DNA from: Emergencia sp. 1XD21-10
GTDB taxonomy: Bacteria > Bacillota > Clostridia > Peptostreptococcales > Anaerovoracaceae
Length of the DNA stretch: 45,077 nucleotides
Reading direction: 5' to 3'
Assembly: GCF_009936045.1 (NCBI RefSeq)
Contig: NZ_QWEQ01000027.1
Span: 1 to 45,077 of the forward strand
Within the stretch, counting starts at the first letter, position 1. Every line of letters starts with the position of its first letter. This document shows positions 25,939 through 32,694 of the stretch, piece after piece. The notes below the pieces were generated by a model that was not told the DNA's origin, made no database searches, and worked only from the letters and a program-made list of their open reading frames with translations. Position numbers and translations under genes: made by a program.

Positions 25939-25968
25939 GGAGGCAGTGATAAAGCTGTCTCCTTTGGT
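25939..25968 (+). terminator. Terminator-like hairpin after module A
   Basis: GGAGGCAG/CTGTCTCC (25939-25946 with 25955-25962, one wobble) is followed by TTTGGTTT. It would end the racemase transcript and abuts the transposase remnant. Confidence 0.55.
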
Positions 25969-26649
25969 TTAATATTGAACCATAGTATGGAGAATTCTTT
26001 TCTTAAATCTTTCGTAGTTTCTCATGCCATAAGTGACTCTCTTGGTGACTTTGATTGGATTGTTGCAGCCTTCGGTATATCCGTTGGAAAATGGTACGTC
26101 AATTCTGTGTAGGCATAGGCAACTTTGTTGAACGGGCTAGGTTTGCTGCTTGTACCGCCATTTTAAAGGCTAGTAGTCTTTTCTTTGCGGTATAGATATC
26201 TGGGGAAGCAAATCGGTCATACGCCAGTTCTTTCAGGGCTAGTTCTTTGGATAGTGTGAGCATATTGGATACTTGTTCGAGTTCTTCTGGCTCCAGTTTC
26301 TCTTTGTGTTTGATGAGGAGTGTTCTGGCATGTTTAAAGTATTTTCTTCGTTTTGTGTGGAAGTTCTTTTGGACTTCTTTGCGAATTTGTTCTAACGCGT
26401 AAATGGCAAGTCTCAGGGCATGGAATCGGTCGGCGACGATTTCTGCTTTTGGAAATGCTGTTTTTACCACGCGCTTCTGAATAGTGTGCCTAAATCTATG
26501 ACGACGTATTTTACGTTGTTTCGGTTTGGATATCTTGCAAAGTATTGGTATAGGGCATCGGTTTTTCTGTTTGGCAGGATGTCCAGTACTTTCTTTTCTT
26601 TTGGGTTTGAAATATGCTGAAAGGAAGATAGTTGTTTGAGGAAATTCAT
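25969..26649 (-). pseudogene. Decayed ISL3-family transposase
   Basis: Three segments in different frames on the minus strand reconstruct the C-terminal part of an ISL3 transposase. The segment at about 26470-26649 contains KVLDILPNRKTDAL and VKYVVIDL. The segment at 26099 to about 26470 contains FPKAEIVADRFHALRLA and a helical stretch. The segment at 25969-26100 contains VPFSNGYTEGCNNPIK and YGMRNYERFKKRILH. The ID, AD and TEG residues correspond to the catalytic DDE set. The N-terminal half is missing and at least two frameshifts break the rest; the join near 26100 also looks internally deleted. No clear terminal inverted repeats were found. It cannot make an active transposase. Confidence 0.85.
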
Positions 26650-26776
26650 GGAAAAGAAAAATACAGGATGTAAGATAGCGTTTCTCTTTGGTGCCGGAGC
26701 GGAAGGAAATTATGATATGCCCGCAGGGATGGAGTATTTGATTAAGAGTGCACTGTCTCAACAAAAGGAAAATTGA
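26648..26776 (+). pseudogene. Truncated FGAGAE-type ORF (possible SIR2-like fragment)
   Basis: A 42-codon frame begins MEKKNTGCKIAFLFGAGAEG and continues NYDMPAGMEYLIKSAL before ending in TGA one base ahead of the second GNAT start. The FLFGAGAE followed by MP-G pattern resembles the nucleotide-binding N-terminus of SIR2-like and related proteins often found in defence loci. The rest of such a protein is absent. It looks like an N-terminal stump left by a deletion that joined it to the GNAT copy. The family call is tentative; the truncation is clear only if that call is right. Confidence 0.4.
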
Positions 26777-26777
26777 T

Positions 26778-27317
26778 ATGAACCCGATTGAAACCAAGGA
26801 CTTAATCATACGCGACAGCGTTTTTGAGGATTTAAAGTATTTTGACCCATGGGAAAGGCAGCCTGCAGTAACGGAGTTTTTCAGCATTGCTGATGGGCAA
26901 AGCTTTGAAGATGTGACCAAGGCTTATGTGAAGTTTGATGAAGTAGAGGATATGCGCCAGTACACTATTTGTCTGCGCAAGAGCGGTGAGCCGGTGGGAA
27001 GAATTATTCTTGGCGATATCATAGAAGGCTGGAAGTGTGAAATCTGGCGGATTTACATTGCGGATACGGCGCTTCGTGGAAAAGGCTACGGAAGGCAGGC
27101 GATGGAAGCGGCTATGAAGCTGTGCTTTGAGGAGTTTGGCATGAAGCGGGTTTATCTGGATCATTATACGGGAAATCCAGCGGCGCTTCTGTATCTGAAT
27201 CTGGGATTTCAGTACGAGGGCGTGCTGAGAAAGAATTGCAGGAAGAATGGAGTGCTTTACGACGTGCATCTGATGTCCATGCTGGCAGAGGAATACTTTG
27301 AGCGATATGGTAAATGA
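26778..27317 (+). CDS. GNAT acetyltransferase, RimJ/RimL-like (copy 2 of 3)
   Basis: It has 179 residues and differs from copy 1 at positions 43, 56, 57, 68, 112, 119 and 137 and in the last five residues (ERYGK instead of RNKNL). The acetyl-CoA loop RGKGYG is intact, so it should be active. At the DNA level the similarity is patchy: the first 110 bp and 26950-27065 are almost identical to copy 1, while the stretch near 26895-26945 carries many changes, as expected from partial gene conversion. There is no promoter like that of copy 1; the upstream sequence is unrelated debris, and the ribosome site is AAAAGGA at 26763-26769. Confidence 0.82.
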   Translation: MNPIETKDLIIRDSVFEDLKYFDPWERQPAVTEFFSIADGQSFEDVTKAYVKFDEVEDMRQYTICLRKSGEPVGRIILGDIIEGWKCEIWRIYIADTALRGKGYGRQAMEAAMKLCFEEFGMKRVYLDHYTGNPAALLYLNLGFQYEGVLRKNCRKNGVLYDVHLMSMLAEEYFERYGK

Positions 27318-27341
27318 ATGCAGTGAATAAGCTGGAAAAAC

Positions 27342-27384
27342 GCCAACACGCCGAAAAAAATTATGCCAACACGCCGAAAAAAAT
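27342..27384 (+). repeat. Perfect 20-bp tandem repeat, two copies
   Basis: GCCAACACGCCGAAAAAAAT occurs at 27342-27361 and 27365-27384, separated by 3 bp. It resembles in style the short-word arrays around rpoBC, being a repeated word with A-rich spacers, but has only two direct copies. Confidence 0.8.
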
Positions 27385-27397
27385 AGACACAGATAAA

Positions 27398-27502
27398 ATG
27401 AAAAAACCGGCTTTTTTAATGATTCTTATTGGCGTAGGTGATTATGCTTACCGAAGGCAGGATGGAATTTATGTAGTGCCGGTGGGATGTCTAAAGAATT
27501 AA
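27398..27502 (+). pseudogene. Possible C-terminal remnant of an ATPase-type protein
   Basis: The frame reads MKKPAFLMILIGVGDYAYRR, then QDGIYVVPVGCLKN and a stop. The ending YRR-DGIYVVPVGCLK is reminiscent of the C-terminus of COG1373/DUF4143-type ATP-binding proteins, but I cannot confirm this without a search. It is open upstream to ATG 27314 (62 residues), which overlaps the GNAT stop and runs through the 20-bp repeats, so a longer expressed peptide is possible. I read it as debris from a deleted gene. Confidence 0.35.
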
Positions 27503-27511
27503 GAATAATTA

Positions 27512-27543
27512 ACAGCCGCCTAGCGAAAAGGGCGGCTGTCTTT
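27512..27543 (+). terminator. Terminator after the remnant ORF
   Basis: A perfect 9-bp GC-rich stem ACAGCCGCC/GGCGGCTGT (27512-27520 with 27531-27539) is followed by CTTT. It closes transcription from the GNAT copy 2 region. Confidence 0.7.
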
Positions 27544-27710
27544 ATAAGTGGAGTTTGACAGGTTTACGGCGTTTCCTTTTGTACACTCTTCAAGAGATTT
27601 TTCCGTCAGTCTGAGAACGGTTTCTGATGTTGACAAAAATAAAAGAATCACGAATATTTGTCACATTTCTTTTTTCATGCCTTTGCCCTGTTTGAAGACA
27701 TGCAAAAGTC

Positions 27711-27738
27711 TTGCATTTTCGCTCAAATTGTGTATAAT
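27711..27738 (+). promoter_or_regulatory. Promoter of the cobalamin riboswitch transcript
   Basis: A perfect TATAAT lies at 27733-27738, with TTGCAT 16 bp upstream. The start would be near 27745, just before the aptamer. Confidence 0.6.
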
Positions 27739-27752
27739 GATATATGAAAATT

Positions 27753-27916
27753 GAAAAGAGCTTGCCAGTACCCGAAAGGGTTTAAAGGAAAACAGGTGAA
27801 ATTCCTGTACGCCGCCAACGCTGTAACAGAGGAGTCTTCTTCACGATGTCACTGGGAAACCGGGAAGGCGAAGAAAGATGCTGATACTGGAGTCAGAACA
27901 CCAGCTGGGGAGCAGC
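27753..27916 (+). promoter_or_regulatory. Cobalamin (B12) riboswitch aptamer
   Basis: The B12-box layout is present in order: AAAGGAAAACAGGTGAAATT with CCTGTACGCCGCCAACGCTG (27784-27822, the GGTGAAA-TCC and CGC-ACTG-like core), then TCACTGGGAAACCGGGAAGG (27849-27868), then the receptor-like tail AGTCAGAACACCAGC (27891-27905). Spacing and order match the AdoCbl-type riboswitch class, including the conserved ACTGGG...CCGGGAAGGCG arm. The edges are approximate. A terminator with a T run follows directly, so B12 should switch off the downstream permease by premature termination. Confidence 0.88.
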
Positions 27917-27919
27917 GCA

Positions 27920-27974
27920 AACGCATTGGAGAGATATGATGCGAAAGTATCTCTGCCGGATGCGTTATTTTTTT
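27920..27974 (+). terminator. Riboswitch expression-platform terminator
   Basis: Outer stem AACGCAT/ATGCGTT (27920-27926 with 27960-27966) and inner stem AGAGATA/TATCTCT (27930-27936 with 27948-27954) are followed by seven T at 27968-27974. It lies between the cobalamin aptamer and the GGAGGG of the permease gene, as expected for transcriptional control. Confidence 0.85.
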
Positions 27975-27989
27975 ATATGGAGGGCACTA

Positions 27990-29297
27990 ATGAAAAAACT
28001 ATTTAAACTGGAAGAAAATCACACCACTGTCAGACAGGAAGTACGCGCCGGTCTGACAACCTTTTTTGCCATGGCGTATATCATTTTTCTGAACCCGGTA
28101 TTTCTGTCATCTACAGGCATGAGTTCCGGCGGCGTTATGGTTGCTACATGTCTTTCTGCCGCAGCAGGCACGCTGCTGTGTGCATTTTTGAGCAATAAGC
28201 CTTTTGCGATGGCGCCGGGTATGGGGATGAATGCCTTTTTTGCGTATACCCTATGCGGAATTTACGGATATTCATGGCAGCAGGCGCTGGCACTTACCTT
28301 CCTTTCCGGAATCCTATTTTTTCTAATTGTTATCTCGCCTCTGAGAGATAAGATAATCAATGCAGTACCTGTAAATCTGAAATACGCTATAAGCGCCGGC
28401 GTGGGTCTGTTTATAGCGCTCATTGGTCTTCTGGATACAGGGATTATATCTTTAGCAAGCGGAATGCCTGCTCTCGGGGATCTCAGTTCGCCTACAGTTC
28501 TGATTGCATTGCTTGGAGTGGCAATCACAGCTGTTTTGGTGGTATTGAACATAAATGGAAGTTTGATTATCGGTATGGTGATAACGATTGTACTGAGTCT
28601 GGCGGCAGGACAGACAGCGATGCCCGACCACCTTGCAGAGTTTCCGGGCGCAATAGCGGACGTGGCTTTTAAGCTTGATTTTTCCGGATTGATTTCAGGA
28701 AAAGCGGGCTTGTCCGGTATCCTGTCACTTATTGCGCTTATTATCTCATTGACCATGGTTGATATGTTTGATACCCTTGGTTTTTTAATCGGCACCAGCT
28801 CCAGGGCGGGAATGACTGATGAAAAGGGAACCATGCCGGGAAGCGGGTCGATTTTAATTGCTGATGCGGCAGGTTCTGTGATGGGCGCTTTATTTGGAAC
28901 CTCTACCGTTACATGCTATGCGGAATCGGTTTCCGGGATTGCGGCAGGCGGAAAAACCGGTCTGACTGCTGTAACAACTGCTTTGTGCTTCTTGCTGGCG
29001 GTTGTGTTCTCGCCTCTGACAGGGGTGATGACAAGTGCTGTAACTGCACCGGCTTTGATTATCGTGGGAATGTATCTTCTCATGGAAGTGAAAAAAGTTG
29101 ATTTTGGTCGTCTGGATGACGCCATTCCTGCATTTATTACCATAGTGGCGATGCCTATGACATACTCCATTACGACAGGAATTGCTGCGGGATTTATTTT
29201 TTATCTGATTTGCAAAATTGCCGCTGGCAGAAGAAATGAGGTGAATCTGCCTGTTGTGGCGCTGGCTATGGTATTTTTTCTTTATTTCTGCCTGTAA
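27990..29297 (+). CDS. AzgA/NCS2-type nucleobase permease under B12 riboswitch control
   Basis: This 435-residue membrane protein has 12 or more helices and the AzgA signature: VRQEVRAGLTTFFAMAYIIF, LNPVFL, PFAMAPGMGMNAFFAY, then FDTLGFLIGTSSRAGM and GTSTVTCYAESVSGIAAGGKTG. Known relatives carry adenine, guanine and hypoxanthine by proton symport. ATG 27990 is preceded by GGAGGG; an upstream ATG at 27936 lies inside the terminator hairpin. The only visible regulation is a cobalamin riboswitch, not a purine riboswitch. That suggests a role in supplying a cobalamin-related base such as adenine or a benzimidazole lower ligand, which is inference. It converges with the XRE gene, 3 bp apart. Confidence 0.85.
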   Translation: MKKLFKLEENHTTVRQEVRAGLTTFFAMAYIIFLNPVFLSSTGMSSGGVMVATCLSAAAGTLLCAFLSNKPFAMAPGMGMNAFFAYTLCGIYGYSWQQALALTFLSGILFFLIVISPLRDKIINAVPVNLKYAISAGVGLFIALIGLLDTGIISLASGMPALGDLSSPTVLIALLGVAITAVLVVLNINGSLIIGMVITIVLSLAAGQTAMPDHLAEFPGAIADVAFKLDFSGLISGKAGLSGILSLIALIISLTMVDMFDTLGFLIGTSSRAGMTDEKGTMPGSGSILIADAAGSVMGALFGTSTVTCYAESVSGIAAGGKTGLTAVTTALCFLLAVVFSPLTGVMTSAVTAPALIIVGMYLLMEVKKVDFGRLDDAIPAFITIVAMPMTYSITTGIAAGFIFYLICKIAAGRRNEVNLPVVALAMVFFLYFCL

Positions 29298-29299
29298 AA

Positions 29300-29317
29300 T
29301 TTAGGTTTGCAGTATTT
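29300..29317. repeat. 18-bp direct repeat, right copy
   Basis: This copy is identical to 25865-25882. It overlaps the last codons and stop codon of the XRE regulator gene on the minus strand (ILQT-stop). Confidence 0.6.
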
Positions 29318-30002
29318 TGAATATATGCCTTTTCTTTAGCTGGTTCAATTCATCACGTGTTGGAGCTGTGAGTGCAGTGGCTTCGGTGAGGTCGGTAAGA
29401 GGATTCTCGGTAGCGATACATTTGCTGACAAAGGAATCGTATCGACCAAGGGAAAGACTGCAGAACAGACCAACGATAATTGAAGATGTACCAAAATTGC
29501 TGGTAAGATCCAGAACCAGCAAATCATTTTTATTTGCAGTATTTGCGAGGAAAATCCTCTGGGATGAATCGAAAGTCTGCACTGTTCCTGTGTAATAATA
29601 GGTGCACTTAGCAAAATCGGTGGGGTCGACTACACGCCCATAAAAGGAAGCTTTTTCTTGATTTATGGTCAAGATGTTGACCTCTTTGTTTTTTTTCTGT
29701 ATGAGAGAGGGTACGTACACATAATAGATTTTTCCTGGTTGTGAAGAACCGGGTGTTTCTTGTGATAAATTCTCAGTTGGAAGTAAATAGTCCATGTCAA
29801 GAAGCTGTGAAATATGAACATCAAGATTCTTTGCAATAATAATGAGTGTTTCCACATCAATTGATACTTCTCCACGCTCATATTTTGAAAGGGAAGATTT
29901 ACTTTTGTTAATGAGTAGAGCAAATTCTGCCAAACTGTAATGTTTTTGTTTCCTGTAGTGACGAATGCGCTGACCAAGTATACTGCGTATTGTTTCTTCC
30001 AT
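29301..30002 (-). CDS. XRE-family transcriptional regulator
   Basis: The protein has 233 residues. An N-terminal XRE helix-turn-helix spans about residues 10-68 (LGQRIRHYRKQKHYSLAEFA, SKSSLSKYERGEVSIDVETL). The roughly 150-residue C-terminal part is unrecognised and may sense a ligand. ATG 30002 follows GGAGG on the minus strand; the 241-residue frame start at 30026 lacks a site. It diverges from the MFS / amidohydrolase / symporter operon and is its most likely regulator. A GCATA-N3-TATGC palindrome lies between its own -35 and -10, suggesting autoregulation. Confidence 0.85.
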   Translation of the reverse strand: MEETIRSILGQRIRHYRKQKHYSLAEFALLINKSKSSLSKYERGEVSIDVETLIIIAKNLDVHISQLLDMDYLLPTENLSQETPGSSQPGKIYYVYVPSLIQKKNKEVNILTINQEKASFYGRVVDPTDFAKCTYYYTGTVQTFDSSQRIFLANTANKNDLLVLDLTSNFGTSSIIVGLFCSLSLGRYDSFVSKCIATENPLTDLTEATALTAPTRDELNQLKKRHIFKILQT

Positions 30003-30076
30003 GCTGTACCTCCGCAAAGATTTCATATAATTGCTTTTTTCTCTGAAATAAAGTAAAACTTGTAAAGTTTTTTATT

Positions 30077-30106
30077 AGTATAGCATATTTTATGCAAAAA
30101 ATCCAA
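30077..30106 (-). promoter_or_regulatory. XRE gene promoter with internal palindromic operator
   Basis: On the minus strand, TTGGAT (30106-30101), 18 bp and TATACT (30082-30077) with an upstream TG form a promoter. The spacer holds GCATATTTTATGC (30083-30095), a 5-3-5 inverted repeat placed where a bound repressor would block RNA polymerase. Confidence 0.55.
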
Positions 30107-30157
30107 TGTCGTTGGAAAAAAGTGCAGAAAATAGTCGTAGAATGAAAATACCGTTTT

Positions 30158-30186
30158 TTGAAAAGGAAAAGGAAGTTCTTTATAAT
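30158..30186 (+). promoter_or_regulatory. Sigma-A promoter of the MFS operon, TTGAAA-N17-TATAAT
   Basis: Near-consensus TTGAAA (30158-30163) and perfect TATAAT (30181-30186) are 17 bp apart, about 30 bp before the MFS start. The match is strong enough that repression, perhaps by the divergent XRE protein, is the likely mode of control. Confidence 0.8.
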
Positions 30187-30217
30187 GATAGAAAATTTAT
30201 TATAAGGAGTGATTATT

Positions 30218-31453
30218 TTGAAAGATCGAAGAAAGTATTTCATTGTGTTTTTATTGACCCTGTCTACTTTGTGCTATAATTTGCCCTATTTAAGTTCGAC
30301 TTTTTATACGCAATTTTTGGAGGCATTTCATTTATCTAATCAGCAGGCGGGGATGCTACTGACGATGTTTTCTTTTACAGCAACGCCGGGATATCTGCTG
30401 GGTGGTATTTTAGCAGATAGATTTTCACCGAAGAAGCTGGTTGTAATTTCACAGCTTTTGACAGCAGGTCTGGGCATCCTTATGACCTTTGCACCTAACT
30501 ACTTGGTGTTAATTGGCTGCTATTTGGGATTCGGCGTATCGACAACCTTCATTCACTGGTCGGCATATTTGAAATTGGTTCGTGCACAGGCAGATGAAAA
30601 CGAAGAAGGAAAGATGTTTGGATTCTTTGAAATGTGTGCAGCAATTGTAGGTGCAATTATGAGTTACGGTGTGCTGGCGGCACTGTCACAGTTTGCAGAA
30701 AGCATGGGATTCAGATATGTAACGACAATTTTTGCCGTTGTAATTGCGATTGTGGCTATTTTAATTATGGTGCTGGTGAAGGATGTAAAGGGCTTAGAGT
30801 CTAACGATGATTTCAAGTTTTCTATGCTTGGAAGAGCGCTGGCGCATCCGGTGACCTGGTTGAACGGGTTTATTGTTATGGGGTTGTTTATTGTGATCTC
30901 TGGTGCAACATATCTCAACCCGTTTTTATCTGGCTTGTTCGGTGTATCTGTGACTTTCAGTACAGCTTTTGCAATTGCAAATCGTTCGGTGGTAAGAATC
31001 ATCCTCTCGCCGCTGGGAGGGCTTCTTCTGGATAAGTGCCGCACGCCTAAATTCTTGATTCTGGTTTGTATCGCTATAGGTATTACGATTGTGGGTCTGC
31101 TGTTTGTTCCGCATCAGGAATCCAGCAAAACAATTGCGGTGATTTTGAGTATTGTACTTATCAGTGTAATTGCGCTGAGCCGTTCCGGCCTATATACTCC
31201 GATTCCTGAAGCGAAGGTTCCTTTTGAAATTACCGGAACTTCTATGGGGATTGCTTCAGCAGTAGGCTATTCAACTGACCTGTGGCTGTATAATTTATGT
31301 GGAAAATGGCTGGATACAAAAGGCGCAGATGGATATAACAACATTTTTATTTTGCTGATAGTTGGTCTTGGAATTGTAGTGGTTTGTGCAGTGTTGCTGC
31401 ATTTATATGAAAAGAAAAATCACTGCTTTGAATCTGAGCGGGCAGTGATGTAA
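30218..31453 (+). CDS. MFS transporter
   Basis: This 411-residue protein has 12 predicted helices and the MFS loop motif GGILADRFSPKK between helices 2 and 3. The substrate is unknown. The start is set at TTG 30218, eight bases after AAGGAG; the in-frame GTG 30209 overlaps that site. It is first in an operon with an amidohydrolase (20 bp downstream) and a sodium:solute symporter, so it probably imports the amidohydrolase substrate or exports its product. Confidence 0.82.
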   Translation: MKDRRKYFIVFLLTLSTLCYNLPYLSSTFYTQFLEAFHLSNQQAGMLLTMFSFTATPGYLLGGILADRFSPKKLVVISQLLTAGLGILMTFAPNYLVLIGCYLGFGVSTTFIHWSAYLKLVRAQADENEEGKMFGFFEMCAAIVGAIMSYGVLAALSQFAESMGFRYVTTIFAVVIAIVAILIMVLVKDVKGLESNDDFKFSMLGRALAHPVTWLNGFIVMGLFIVISGATYLNPFLSGLFGVSVTFSTAFAIANRSVVRIILSPLGGLLLDKCRTPKFLILVCIAIGITIVGLLFVPHQESSKTIAVILSIVLISVIALSRSGLYTPIPEAKVPFEITGTSMGIASAVGYSTDLWLYNLCGKWLDTKGADGYNNIFILLIVGLGIVVVCAVLLHLYEKKNHCFESERAVM

Positions 31454-31473
31454 AGATTTGGAGGGAATGTAAT

Positions 31474-32679
31474 ATGAAAACTTTAGTTTTGAAAAATTGC
31501 AGACTGATTCCCTATTTGACTGAGGGATTTGTGGTTCAAGAAAATCAACTGGCAGATGTTGTGATTGAAGACAAGAGAATTAAGACGATTCTTCCGGCGG
31601 GAACTGCCTTTGAGGGGGATGTTGACATACTGGATGTCAAAGGAGATACTCTCATGCCGGGTATGTTGGATTTACATATGCATTTTGATTTTACAACGAT
31701 GGACGTTTTGCAGATTAAATATCGCAGTGCGGTAAAAGAACTAGTGGAAGGAATTGAATATGGCTTTGATTATCTGCGCAGCGGTTATACTACGGTTAGG
31801 GACTGTGGCTCTGCATTTAATCTGGGCGTAACGCTGCGTGACATGTATGCTAAGGGAACTATCATGGGTCCGCGTGTGATTGCTTCCGGCCATTGTAACA
31901 CCCCGACTGCACCGGGCAATGCAGAATTCGGACCACTTTATAAAGTGTTTGACGATGTGGCTGACGCAAGAAAAATTGTGAGAGAAGATATTGAAGCTGG
32001 CTGTGATTTTGTCAAATATATGGCAACTGGTGCAGTTATGAACATCGGTGGGGATCCTGGAGCTATGATCTGCTCTTTTGAAGAACTGAAGGCACTTTCC
32101 GATGCGGCGAAAGAACAGGGAACTTATGTAGCGGCTCATTGTCATGGAAAAAAGGGCATTATGGCATGTGCGGAGGCAGAAATAGGCAGTATTGAGCATG
32201 CTTCCTACATTGATGATGCGTGTATCGAGACATTATTAGCGCATGGAAACCAGACTTTCATCGTTCCAACTGTGGAAATTGCATATTCCATGTTGAAGGA
32301 TTTGACGGGAAATACGCCTGCGTTCATGCATGAACGTTCTATAGAAATCATGGAGCATATTTCGGAGTATATGACAAAAGCCTATCGCGCCGGAATTAGG
32401 CTTGGTTGGGGTACGGATGCAGACAGAGTTACTTTTAATGAATTCCCTGGGTTGGAATTTATTGCCAGAAAGGCGGCGGGATTTTCTAACGAAGAGCTAC
32501 TGAAGATGGCGACGGTGGACAGTGCAGCTCTTGTAGGACTGCAGGAGAGTATTGGAACCGTAAAAGAAGGCAAATTGGCTGACTTAATCGTAATGGAAGG
32601 TGAGCCTGATATAAATATTGAGGACATGAAAAAACTACCCAAATATGTATTTAAGGAAGGTAAATTGTTTGTCGAGTAA
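31474..32679 (+). CDS. Amidohydrolase of the imidazolonepropionase/prolidase-like group
   Basis: This 401-residue binuclear-metal amidohydrolase has ligand candidates H68 and H70 (LDLHMHFD), K181 (FVKYMATGA, the likely carboxylated lysine), H222 (AAHCHG), H242 (IEHAS) and D315 (GWGTDADR). The full set fits the COG1228 group, which includes Xaa-Arg/Lys carboxypeptidase-like and prolidase-like enzymes acting on N-acyl amino acids and dipeptides. The substrate is not predictable. GGAGGGAATGTAAT precedes ATG 31474. The adjoining MFS and SSS transporters suggest a small peptide or N-substituted amino acid scavenging unit. Confidence 0.8.
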   Translation: MKTLVLKNCRLIPYLTEGFVVQENQLADVVIEDKRIKTILPAGTAFEGDVDILDVKGDTLMPGMLDLHMHFDFTTMDVLQIKYRSAVKELVEGIEYGFDYLRSGYTTVRDCGSAFNLGVTLRDMYAKGTIMGPRVIASGHCNTPTAPGNAEFGPLYKVFDDVADARKIVREDIEAGCDFVKYMATGAVMNIGGDPGAMICSFEELKALSDAAKEQGTYVAAHCHGKKGIMACAEAEIGSIEHASYIDDACIETLLAHGNQTFIVPTVEIAYSMLKDLTGNTPAFMHERSIEIMEHISEYMTKAYRAGIRLGWGTDADRVTFNEFPGLEFIARKAAGFSNEELLKMATVDSAALVGLQESIGTVKEGKLADLIVMEGEPDINIEDMKKLPKYVFKEGKLFVE

Positions 32680-32694
32680 AGAAGGCTGTGTAGA

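Noticed and set aside
27548-27939. Two plus-strand ORFs of 62-68 codons before the NCS2 gene
   Set aside because: The second covers the cobalamin aptamer and terminator; neither has a ribosome site or family resemblance.
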